From: Conus ventricosus
Taxonomy: Eukaryota; Mollusca; Gastropoda; Neogastropoda; Conidae
DNA length: 64,000 bases
NCBI GenBank assembly: GCA_018398815.1
Contig: CM031604.1
Span: 51,857,362 to 51,921,361, forward strand
Direction of reading: 5' to 3'
Shown here: positions 33,488 to 43,850 of the stretch, piece after piece
Position numbering within the stretch: position 1 is the first letter of the stretch
How the letters are laid out: every line of letters starts with the position of its first letter
Notes under the pieces: model-generated
The model's input: the letters and a program-made list of their open reading frames with translations, nothing else
Database searches by the model: none
Told to the model about the DNA's origin: nothing
Translations under genes and position numbers: made by a program

Positions 33488-34226
33488 ATGCGCATCTATA
33501 TAAACCAACAAAACAAACGTGTGTTCTTAACAACCCCAATTGACAATAGGCGCGGCAATTATAGGGTTGCCCTTAGAGAAATTGGGTTTAAAGTTATGTG
33601 GGCTAACATATCTGAAAAGGCTCAGAATAACTGGATTATGTTAATGGCGAACAAGGCAATCAAGTAACTCATATAACAATACCTGATGGCAACTACAACT
33701 TTTGTTCTTTAAAAGAAGAACTTAGCGAATTTGGCATATTGTTAACAATTAACGAGGCAAACCTCAGAATTACTATAAATTTTCCACAAAAAGAAAGAAG
33801 AGAGTACACTTTCCCTAAGGACTTGCTCGAATTTTAGGCTTTCACAGCAGTGACAAAGATTATAGATTTAGTACAAGAGAAGATGTTTATCAATTTAAAG
33901 GCAATAAACCTTCTGATTTTCTCGTGAACCCAATGTTGTATGTCCATTTACAAGAGTTAAGAACATGTGCTAATTTGTTTGCTGGCAATCCGTCAACAGT
34001 TCTAAAGGTTTTGCTACCAACTGGGGCGGGGGTTTGCGATTATCAGTTATATACGTTTGACGGAGACAGTCAATTTAAAGAATTAAATAGCGTAAATATA
34101 AATTCATTGGATGTAAAAATAACTAATCAAGAAGGAAAGCCAGTTGTTTGTTCTGATTTATTAATAGAGCTAGAAGTAGAAGAGCGTATTAGAAAAGTAT
34201 GGAGGGCTCAGTCCCGCGGACGTTAA
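33488..34226 (+). pseudogene. Polinton structural-type protein, tandem copy 1, broken
   Basis: About 245 codons. The N-terminus has KRVFLTTPIDN and RGNYRVALREIGFKV, a region like that starting other Polinton structural proteins I recall. The C-terminal third has LYVHLQELRTCANLF, STVLKVLLPTGAG and NSLDVKITNQEGKPVV. Breaks: a stop at about 33,665, a frame change near 33,838, and one near 33,920. It could be a minor capsid, spike or penton-type protein; uncertain. It extends slightly past the end of its sister copy through a degraded tail. Confidence 0.62.
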
Positions 34227-34276
34227 TAACACTTTCGTTATATTTAAATTAATTTTTTTAAATAGTTATAAAAAAG

Positions 34277-34991
34277 ATGTACATCTATATTACCAAGCAA
34301 AACGAACGTGTGTTCTTAACGTACCCAATTGTCAATTGGCGCGGAAGTTGTAGAATTGCCCTTAAAGAAATTGGCTTTAAAGTTAATTGATTTAACATAT
34401 CTGAAGGAGCTCAAAATAACTGGATCAATATTAGTAACGAGGCGGGCAATCAAATAACTCATGTGCAAATACCTGATGGTTACTACAACTTTTGTTCTTT
34501 AAAGAAGTACTTGGCGAATATGGTATATTGTTAAAATTAACGAAGCAAACCTCAGAATTACTGTAAATTTTCCACTAAAAGAAAGAAGAGAGTATACTTT
34601 TCCTAAGGGGCTTGCAAGAATCTTAGGCTTCCACGGTAGCGATAGAACTTATAGATTTAGTACAAGAGAAGATGTCTGGCAATTTGAAGGTAGTAAACTT
34701 TCTGATTTTCTTGTGAACCCAATGTTGTATGTCCATTTACAACAGTTAAGAACAGATACTAATTTGTTTGATGGCTATCCATCTACAGTTCTAAAGGTTT
34801 TGCCATCAACTAGGGCAGGATTTTGCGATTATCGATTAATCTCAGTTGGAAAAAACAGTGAATTTAAAGAACTAATTAATGGACCTATAAATTCATTAGA
34901 TGTAAAAATAACTAACCAAGATGGAAAGCCAGTTGTTTGTTCTGATTTATTAATGGTGCTGGAAGTAGAAGAACGTACTGTAAACCCTTAA
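34277..34991 (+). pseudogene. Polinton structural-type protein, tandem copy 2, broken
   Basis: Repeats the previous gene 789 bp downstream, with the same upstream TTAAATAGTTATAAAAA tract. Conserved blocks include ALKEIGFKV, LYVHLQQLRTDTNLF and NSLDVKITNQDGKPVV. Stops or shifts at about 34,388, 34,505 and 34,700 break it. The last codons (VNP and stop) lie inside the right inverted repeat. Divergence between copies is concentrated in the middle and around the C-terminal loop GAGFCDYRLIS. Confidence 0.65.
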
Positions 34992-35236
34992 TTTTTATGT
35001 CCTTGGAGAGAATGTAAATATGTTTGTTCACGATCACCAAATCTTATCTAGCACGTAAGCCCCCGTTTTAAAACAACGATTGCGTCGATTTTTAGAGGTT
35101 TTGCGTGTTAATTTTTTTGTAAAACAGGTGTTAAAATTGGCTAAAATTGACATGAGATGGACGTGAGTTGGATGTGAAAAGGGGGGTTTTCGTGCAAAAT
35201 AACATGGGTGAGCTTGAACTCACATATTTACATTCT
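34981..35236. repeat. Polinton right terminal inverted repeat
   Basis: Inverted match to 19,246-19,500 with few differences. It ends ACATATTTACATTCT at 35,236. The inner edge includes the end of the duplicated structural gene. Confidence 0.95.
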
Positions 35237-35282
35237 TACCTTGTATATTTGGAATTAATGTTTTTTGTTTTTTTGTTTGCAG
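35237..35282 (+). other. 46-bp right remnant of the split intron
   Basis: T-rich tract ending TTTTGTTTGCAG, the acceptor of the next exon. It begins TACCTTG, whose ACCTTG partly matches ACCTTA left of the element. Confidence 0.75.
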
Positions 35283-37200
35283 ATGCACTTACCAGAGGCA
35301 GTGAAGCAGGCGGATTTTCTCAGTCTGAGTCCCCCCGCTTCAACAGCTTCCTGTCCAGTGGCTGGGTGTGTGTGATGAAGCCAGAGGTGAAGCTGTTCCT
35401 CATCATCTCTGGCTGGGCTATGATGTCAAAGAAAGACAGCAGTACTTGGTGCTGTTGCTCAAATACATTGACTGGTCCTCGGTGGCCAATGACTTCTCAG
35501 TGAGATTTCTCAGACGGAGAACTTTTTCACCACCAACGAATCCAGCCTTTACCTGCTGCTTCAGACCTTGTTCAGCTCTATGATTCCTCTGGGACCTTAC
35601 GTGGACAGATTCCCCGCCCTGAGAGAGAAGTATGCCTACCTCCTGGACCATATAGTGCAGAACAGCTTTGTGTTTCCCTTGGAGGTGGATGATTTCAGCC
35701 CTGTGCCTGTTCATCTGGTGTCATCATCACAAAACAGACCATCGACCTTTGCCATCAGTAAGAGCGGGGCAGATGTGGAGGCAGCATCACAGAGTCAGCT
35801 GACAGAAGGTGCTGTTGGCAGTGACCAGACGTCCTTGGATTATTCAGACACACAGGATCTCAGCAACGACAGTGTCCTTGCCGGCATAGGGCTGCGAATG
35901 AAAAACGTGGCCATTGCAGAAACTCCAGCTGTGTGCAGTGATAAGGTTATGCTTTCTGGCCACATGGCGAGTGGCTTTGATGATGAACAAAATCATGCCA
36001 ACACCCTGAGAGATGAAAATCACTTACAACGAGAACATCCCTCACCTCATTCACCAGAATCTCTCTCTCTTTTTGAATCAGCCCCTCCTTCCAAAGTGTT
36101 GGACATTGTATCCAAAAAGAAAAAAAGATCTGTTAACCCTAAACCGAAAGTTACAGCAAGAGTGAAAGTTCAAAGAACAGCATCTAAGGGCAGAATGAGT
36201 AAATCAGAGAGTGGTGGTAAAGCAGCTAATAAGAGTTGTGCAATAGAGCCCTCATCAGGGACAGTTAACACGAGTGGTTTGGAAAAAGGTGTTGCCATCA
36301 CGTCAGACCCTGGACATGAGAAAGCAGAAAATAGCAACAGCACGCAGCTTAACAGACGACCTAAGAGACAAGCTGCGGCAAACTTCAGTGTTCCAGAAAA
36401 GTTACTTCCACGTATGCGCAGAACCAAGGCTGTGTTGAAAGAAGTCCCAGTGGTGGCAGAAAGCCAAGAAGAAGTGGAGCGCCGAGTGTTGGTTGAAGCA
36501 GAAAGTGCAGAGGAAAACGGTGACAGTGATGTTGAACTTGATGAAGATGACTATGAGAATCTTCAGGAAGACAGTAAAAAAGACCCAGACTTCAGCCCGC
36601 CTGCAAAGAGAACCCGTTCTTCAAAAAACAACAACAAAGCTTCTCAGCAGAAAGAGCCAAATCTCAGTAAAAACTTGGATAATGGCACCGTTATTGACAG
36701 CATTCCAGACAATTTCACCTCGGTGAAGTTGAAGGCCTCGCACAGTGTTCCAACAAGCAATGTCCCTGACTTGGAACCTGTTGAGGTATCAAAGCAGGAA
36801 GCTGATGATGAAGCAAACAAAGTACAAGACAGTAAAACTGTGAAAAGAAGCTCTCAGTGGAAGAGAAAATGTCAACAGTGTGATTATTCTGCTCCCAATC
36901 AGCGTCGCCTGGACAACCATGTTGAACGTGTGCATGGCAGCAGGGCCACGGTGTATGCATGCACTGTCTGTGCGTTTGAGTGTATGTGGAGCAAGAGTTT
37001 TTTTGAACACATGAAGAAACACTTTAAGGGGCCACCATTTACTTGTGATTTTGAAGGCTGTGGATGGCAAACAGAGCGAATACAAGTGCTCCTTATTCAC
37101 CGGCGCAATCATGTGGATGAGAGATCCTACAAGTGCCCCCAGTGCTCGGCAAAGTTCAGGACCAGGAACAATCTCATTGCCCACTTTAAATGCCATGCAG
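35283..37200 (+). CDS. BTB-BACK-C2H2 gene, exon 4 (BACK end, linker, ZnF 1-4)
   Basis: Long exon in phase with exons 3 and 5. It starts MHLPEAVKQADFLSLSP (BACK), continues RFNSFLSSGWVCV and then LGYDVKERQQYLVLLLKYID, each in a different frame, and returns to the original frame before NESSLYLLLQTLF. Three single-base losses (near 35,334, 35,405 and 35,510) would explain this, the first in a C6 run. A ~360-residue disordered linker follows, with basic (KKKKRSVNPKPK) and acidic (DSDVELDEDDYEN) patches, then four C2H2 fingers (CQQCDYSA..., CTVCAFECM..., CDFEGCGWQ..., CPQCSAKF...). It ends at CATGCAG/GTAAAT. Confidence 0.85.
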
Positions 37201-38069
37201 GTAAATGCTGTGATCTGAATAAAATGCATGCTGGTTTGTTCTCAGTTTATATTCTGCATCAGTACATTCTTGTTGGGAATATAGGCTTCAGCAAATTTTT
37301 GATGGGGTGGTGTGGCTGCTTTGTACAATTGAATGTGCTGTGTGTAGAACTTGGTAACTTAACATTATCATGATCTATGGATATAGGGGAACATAAAAAA
37401 TGCATTGTAGTTTTCAATGATAAGCACCACATGCCATGTGCTGATTGCCAAAAGTAAACTTGTATGGCTGTGATAGGCAAATTAAATAGGCTTTGCCCAA
37501 GGGACTTTAAGTGGATCTGTCAGTTTTACATATTTTTATTTTACTCTCTTGCCTTGCATAGGATGCACTGCATTTGGCTGTGTTAAAAAACGAACAGCAT
37601 CTGCGCTGATTTTTACCGACTGTTTTTTAAATAAAAAAGGTGAACGCTTTGTGATAATGCACTATACAGAATTTCAGAGGGTAGGCTGAAATGACTGCTG
37701 TTTCAGTTTGAAAAGGTCATCTGATGCCTGAAGTGTATTTAAAACAGTATTTTGTGCATCATGAGGCACAAAATATAGATGTATGTATCAACAGAACTTG
37801 TTAATTTACTTTTTTTTGCATCTTCCTAACATTGTCCTTTGTTGTCTTTATGGCTTTGGAATACACATTTTGTAAGTGATGTAGTTTTCCAGTGTATGTA
37901 TTATAATTGCCATGAAGAAAATGAAAATGTTCTCTGTGTTAAGTTTAGATATCTTGAGATGTTAATTTCAGCTATATAGCTGATGAATTTTTAAAAATAT
38001 CAATGTTATGATTTTGACAATGGTAATGGTTTAAAGGAGGAGGAGTTAGCTGTGTTTGCTGTTTTACAG
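37201..38069 (+). other. BTB gene intron 4
   Basis: 869 bp of AT-rich intron between GTAAAT and TTTTACAG. No element recognised. Confidence 0.8.
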
Positions 38070-38237
38070 ACAACAAAAACCATGAGTGTCCGATATGCCA
38101 CCGCCGTTTCAAGATGAAGAACACCATGCAACAGCACATGGTGACCCACAGTGATGCCAGACCTTACCTCTGTGATACCTGTGGCTTTTCCACCAAATTC
38201 CAGTCCCACCTCATCTCTCATAAACGCATCCACACAG
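38070..38237 (+). CDS. BTB-BACK-C2H2 gene, exon 5 (ZnF 5-6)
   Basis: Fifty-six codons, phases fitting on both sides, with two C2H2 fingers: CPICHRRFKMKNTMQQHM and CDTCGFSTKFQSHLISH, ending in an HTG linker at CACACAG/GTAGAG. The frame is intact. Confidence 0.92.
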
Positions 38238-38867
38238 GTAGAGCTGGATGTCTTCTGGTTATTTTTATAACTTTGATCATGGCTTGTTTGCTGTGTAAAC
38301 AGTTGGTGGATACTTGTGGTAGGGTGTCATTTTTTTTTTTAGTGCAAAGCATTATGAACACTTGTCATTGAATTAATGATCGTTTTTGATATTTTATACA
38401 TGTTCAAAAAATGAAATCCATGTCTGTATGTGTGTGTGCATTAACAGTGAGTTAGGGATCCAGTGCACAACCATATTTCTTCAGCAGTTGCCAGCATGCT
38501 TCACACAGTGAAAAAAAGAAGTTTGAAAATGCTGAGTTAAATATGGCACTCCACAGTTTGAGAATACAGCATGTTTTCTTGTTCTCCCAGCCTCAAATAA
38601 TGGACAGTTGGTCTGTTAAAGTATCATAATATTCATTGGCAAGTTGAGCTGAAATTATGAAAAGAATATGACATTGAGTATTTTGGATGGCTAATGGCAT
38701 GAATTCTCTCTGCACTCAAGATAAAAAAAGTGAACTGCTAATGAGTAATTGGTCAATGTGTGACTAGACAGCTTTGCCTGACCTGCAGCCTGACCCACCA
38801 GATTAACTAGCATTTTAGAACCTGACCTTGCCTTACTCTTTGATAAAGACTGTCCGCCTGATTAGAT

Positions 38868-39360
38868 CTTTTTTAAATTTTTTTTAAAATTTGCTGTCCC
38901 AACCTCTGCGCCACCTCAGAGGCAGTGTACCCACGCCGCTCATTCCGACACCCCGTCCACAGCCATAGCTCGGTCGGCCCCACCGCAGCCCGGGCACCAG
39001 CAATCCACAGGGAGCAGTCAATGTCAAGTCGTTAAGAGGCAACCCACCGGAGGAGACACTGCACTGCTGCCGAGTCACTTTGGTGGTGTTCAGTGGCGCC
39101 TGTTCTGATCTAACATACGCAGGACACCACCTACTAAGCCCCCTACTGACGACAATAATTGCTTAGTCGCGGAGCCGGCATGTCATGATGAGTGAGCTCT
39201 CCCTCCAGAGGGTGCCACCACGTCCATCCAACGACAGCCCCCATGAACTCGCCGATACCGGTGACCCCGACGGAACCAAACCAAGGCCACAGACGTGGAG
39301 AGGACATCGAAATTGAGGTCACCATGAGAGCAGGGCATGAAGGGCCACAGAATTTGAAAC
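38868..39360 (-). mobile_element. GC-rich retroelement-like insert in intron 5
   Basis: A GC-rich block stands out from the AT-rich intron. It begins with a T-run (38,868-38,886), which would be an A-tail on the minus strand, and lies head-to-tail with the SINE to its right. No coding frame is supported. It may be a separate SINE or LINE 3' end. Confidence 0.4.
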
Positions 39361-39745
39361 ATTTTTTTTTTTTAATGCTGATCAATGAGAATGAGGATGA
39401 TTAAGATGATGCTACGGATTTCCATTTCGGTCTGAGACTACATGACAGGGCTGTACTCTACGCTTCCTTTCATAATATATATATCCCAATGTCACCCAGG
39501 CCCGAGAGATACAGGCACCTGCAGTGTTGGTCAGGAAATTTGAGCAACACTCTCAGAAACGCATCCATTAAGTGGATGAAACTCGACTGTGTGGTCCCAG
39601 TCTTCCCAACCGAGTCCGCAGCAAACTCAGCTCTGGGTAGGAGCCAGTCGGGGCAGAAAAACCCACATGACTTCTGATGGGATTCGAACCCACGACCTCC
39701 TAGCCGGGAGTCCGCGACGCTAACCACTTCGCCACGGCGGCTGGT
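39361..39745 (-). mobile_element. tRNA-headed SINE
   Basis: Read on the minus strand, the right end carries RNA polymerase III promoter boxes: A box GTGGCGAAGTGGTTAGCG (39,720-39,737) and B box GGTTCGAATCC (39,679-39,690). The body runs leftwards to a T-run at 39,361-39,375, an A-tail in its own orientation. The acceptor stem does not pair, so it is a SINE head, not a working tRNA gene. Confidence 0.72.
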
Positions 39746-39844
39746 GATTAAAAGATCTTTGGTGGAGTGTCTGATTTGAAATCTCAGAACTCTGGTATCT
39801 GTTGGCTTTAAGTTTAATCCAAGGTTAAAATAAATGTTAATCCA

Positions 39845-42800
39845 AGGTTAAAATCAATGTGAGTAGTAGCTCTTCAGGAAACAAAAATTTAAAGCCAGAA
39901 GACCTTCACTCTTTCTCAGTTTCTGGCTCCAATATTCTTTCCAAACCTGCACAACCTTCCACATTGGGACTATCAGGCGGTGTTGCCCTTCTCATACACA
40001 AAACTTGGCTGTTTAGTCTTGTCTCTCTGGCTACCCCTCTTCAGGCAGTAGCTGCGAGAGTCACTCTCCATAAAACTGTTACAATTTGCTCGTTGTATCT
40101 GCCACCTTCTGTCCCAGTTTGTTGTCAGGACCTTGTCAGTCTGATTGGAGAACTTCCTTGACCTTTTTTGCTGGTGGGTGATTTTAATGGACACAATCCT
40201 TTTTGTAGAAGCATGAATTTGTCATCCAGATGTCTGCTTCTCAAAGATGTCTTTTCAGAGTTTGATTTGTGTTGTCTGAACGATGGATTCACTCTTCCAC
40301 TGGTTCACTTTCGTGTTTAAATTTGTCAGTATGTGACCCCTCGTTGGTCGTGGACTATGAGTGGTCTTTCCATGATGATCTGCATGGTAGTGACCATTTT
40401 CCTCTTCTATTAAAACCCATATTCACAGAAAGTGAAAACGCCTCTGTTTCACAACACCTTAATTATATAAGAAGACTAAATGGAATCTTTTTGCTGCAAA
40501 TATTTCAAAGGAGCTCCAGGAAATTGACATTCTTCAAAGTCCAGTGATGAAGTCTGCAAAAACCTGTATTCCATTTCCAATGTCTTCCGAAACCTAAAAC
40601 ACCTTCACCTTGGTTTCTTTCTGACTGCCAACAAATCTCAAAACTACGCAAACAGGCTCAGTGTCACTGTCAGATATTCCAAAGACCTTCAAGTCCCAAC
40701 ACTCGAGCCAAAACGAGAAACTCTGTGCCAAAACGAGACACACCTTCAAAATCAGTAGACGTCATTCTTGGAGAAACTTCTGCTCGGGCTGACATCTAAA
40801 ACATCCAAGAAAAAAGTCTGGAACATCATCAGAAAAATCAAAGGGAAGACGCCAACCCTCAGTTCATCACCTGAAACTTGCCGATGCTCAGGTAACTGAC
40901 AAACAAGCTGTTGCCAATCTGCTGGCCTCCACCACTCAACAGAATTCATCATCTTCAAGTAAATCTGCAGCCTTTTTAAGAAACAAACAACTCAGAGAAA
41001 AATCTTCATATAATTTAACATCAGACAACTCAGAAGTCTACAATCTACCTTTTTCATTTGATGAACTGAAATCAGCTCTGCAAACTTGCAATGATTCTGC
41101 CCCTGGCCTGGATGATATTCATTATCAGGTTTTGCAATTATCTCCCAGAAAGCTGTCTTGAGACCCTTCTCAAAGTCTACAACCATATCTGGACTACCGC
41201 CCTCCTGGCGGAAAGCCCTGATCATTCCAATTCCTAAGTCTGGAAAGGACCTTACCAATGCTTCAAACTATTGTCCAATATATGACCAGCTGCCTCTGTA
41301 AGCTAATGGAAAAGATGGTCAACTCCCGACTGATGTGGAAGCTGGAAACCGATGGCCTTTTAGCCAGTGAACAGTGCGGGTTCTGGAAATACCACTCAAC
41401 AGTTGACCATTTAGTCCATCTGGGTTCTGCCATCCGCAACGTCTTCATCAATAAACAGCTTGTGGTCACTGTCTTCTTTGATCTGGAAAAAGCGTACGAC
41501 ACCACGTGGAAATCAGGAATCCTTTAGATCTTCATAGACTTGGTTTTCATGGTCATCTGCATATTTCAAAACTTTCTTGCTGATCGGCAGTCCCAGGTGC
41601 GTATTGGCACCACGCTGTCTGACATCCATGGGCAGGAGTTGGGTGTACCTCAGGGGAGCATTCTTTCTCCTGCTGTTTTCAGCATCAAAATCAACGACAT
41701 CGTGAAATCGGTAAACCAGGGTTCTGAGTCCTCTCTGTTTGTTGACAATTTCATGCTGTACACATTGGAGCCTCTTACGCGAGCGTACAGTGTCAACTCC
41801 AACTTTGTGTCAATAAGATTCAACAGTGGGCGGAGGAAAACGGGTTTACCTTTTCAAGTACCAAAACTCAGTCAATCCATTTCCACAATTTTCGTCAGTT
41901 TTTTGCTGATCCTGAAATTCGTCTGGACAAGTCCACCATTCCAGCTGTGAAAGAAGCCAGATTCCTGGGTGTAATTTTTGATGAAAAACTGAACTTTAAA
42001 AGTCATATCCAACAATTAAAACCTGCAGTCAGAAAGCACTGAACATTCTGTGAGTAGTGGCACACACAGATTGAGGCACTGACAAGAAAACTCTCCTCCA
42101 TCTTTACAGGGCTCTGATCTGCTCCAAACTGAACTATGGGTGTGTAGTGTACAGCTCGGCCAGACCTTCCCACTGGAAAAGTCTAGATTCTATCCACCAT
42201 CAAGGACTTTAATTGTGTCTGGGTGCGTTCCGCACCACCCCAGTTTATAGCCTGTATGCTGAGGCAGGAGAACCGTCCCTCTCAAATCGTCAACTGAAAC
42301 TTGCTTTGAATTACTGTCTGAGTCTCTCTTCTGAACCTCAAAACCCTGCATATGACTGTGTTTTCGACCCCAAATTCCAAAAGAAATTCAGTGACCACCT
42401 CAGCCCCATTCCACCCTTCTTCCCCATTTGAACAAAGCAGATCAATAGACCTGGGAGAAGTTTGAGATTTTTCCAAGTTTCCTGATGACCCACCATGGAC
42501 TTTCTTCACTCCAGAGATCCGGTTTGGTTTGGCGTCATACAGTAAAGATTCCACTAGTTCCTTGGCATACAAGTCCCTTTTTGCCGAACTGTGTTCGAAG
42601 TTTCCATCCTACGAAAGAATGTTCACCAACGGTTCCAAATCTGAGGAGGGAGTTGCTTCTGCTGTGTTTTGTGCAACAGATCCCCCTCAGAGAAGTTCTG
42701 AACACATTCCAACAGGCAGCTGCATGCTGAGCTGACAGCCTTGGTCCAAATAATCTGCTAATCCAAACATAAAGATTTCCTCATTTTATCAGACTCCCTT

Positions 42801-43590
42801 TCTGCTTTGGGGGCCATTGCCGACCGTAATCTCAAGCACCCTCAGCTGCTGAAAGTTTTTGAACTGTGCACCTCTCTGAAAACAGAGGGATACAACACAG
42901 TTTTTGCGTGGGTTCCCAGGCATGTGGGCATTCGAGGCAACAAGGTGGTTGATCAACTTGCCATGAGTGCCACAAAGGAAAAGTTGAGCACGTTGTCTAT
43001 TCCTCATACTAATTTGAAACCCAAAACACAGGCTTACATCAACGACCTCTGGCAAGAGGAATGGATGGAACTCGCAGATCTGGATAACAAACTATTTGAA
43101 ATCTGTCCAAACTTGAAAGAGTTTTTACCATGTTCCAGAGGCGGTCGTAAAGACGAAACAGTCTTGTGCCACTTGCACACAGAACACTTGTTTTATACCC
43201 ATTCTTATCTTTTAAAAGGTGAAGAAGCTCTGTGGTGCATTCCATGTCATGTTCCACTCACAGTGAAACATATTCTTTTAGATTGTTGGGACTTGCATGA
43301 TGTGAGACATAAACACTTTACAGCAGACTCCATGAAAACCTTGTTCAACGATGTCCCACCTGATGTGATCTTTGAGTTTCTGAAAGAGATTAACATTTTT
43401 CATCAGATCTAAGATTTTACAGGAAAAAGATTTTTAATGAAGTTTCTGGTGCATTTTTAAAAGATGTGTTTTAAAAAAATGTGTAAATGATTTTCTTGTT
43501 GTTGATGACTTGTGAGTTGATTTTAATGTGGTGATAGCCCTGATATGGCCATTTGCTGTCAGCTGGGCTATAAGCAGCATTACCTTACCT
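39845..43590 (+). mobile_element. I/Nimb-type LINE with RNase H, decayed
   Basis: A ~3.7-kb plus-strand LINE in intron 5 of the BTB gene, with endonuclease, reverse transcriptase, RNase H and a C-terminal Cys/His region in order. All domains are frame-broken. The 3' end (43,412-43,590) holds CTGATATGGCCATTTGCTG and GGGCTATAAGCAGCATTACC. The RNase H domain indicates the I group (I, Nimb or related); exact clade not determined. Confidence 0.82.
39859..43412 (+). pseudogene. LINE EN-RT-RNase H polyprotein, broken
   Basis: Endonuclease: an ALQETK motif near 39,870, GGVALLIHK, GDFNGHNPF near 40,180 and a GSDHFPLLL C-terminus near 40,390. Reverse transcriptase: KLMEKMVNSRL, DLEKAYDTTW and GVPQGSILSPAVFS are present, but the catalytic box reads FVDN instead of FADD. 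RNase H: the first motif reads FTNGSKSEEGV, with Asn where the catalytic Asp is expected; AWVPRHVGIRGNKVVDQLA is the last motif. A final CHLHTEHLFYTHSYL region with further Cys/His follows. Many stops and shifts; clearly dead. Confidence 0.85.
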
Positions 43591-43850
43591 AGATGTATTT
43601 TCACTCAGGTTTCTGACTTCCCTCCTCCCTATTTTTTTTTTTTTTTTTTTACATATGAGTAAGGGTTTGGTGAGCTGATACTTCGTAGTTAAGTGACGTA
43701 GAGACTTGGCTAATTTTGTGATGCATGTAATAATTGCCTGCTTAGTTTTGTTGTTTTGTGTGTGTACATTGAGAGGGATTGCAGGATGGAAACAATCATG
43801 ACCCAGAAATAAGAGGTGTTCTTGACTTTTTCCTTTGTTTACATCTGCAG

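Larger units (their letters stand above)
19246..35236. mobile_element. Polinton/Maverick (adintovirus-like) element
   Basis: A 16.0-kb self-synthesising-type DNA transposon bounded by ~255-bp inverted repeats. It has the diagnostic gene set: retrovirus-type integrase, protein-primed family B DNA polymerase, A32-like packaging ATPase and a double-jelly-roll-type major capsid protein, plus about fourteen smaller genes. Genes are packed with gaps of tens of bases. The termini start with AG, as is usual for Polintons. Most large genes carry frameshifts or stops, so this is an endogenous, probably inactive copy. No adenain-like protease was identified. Related families (virophages, adintoviruses) share these genes; the integrase and inverted repeats favour an integrated Polinton. 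Confidence 0.93.

Noticed and set aside
35418..37480. Several minus-strand frames opposite BTB exon 4
   Set aside because: Shadows of the plus-strand zinc-finger exon, which has clear domains and splice phases.
39679..39745. Functional tRNA gene
   Set aside because: A and B boxes are present but the acceptor stem does not pair and a SINE body follows.
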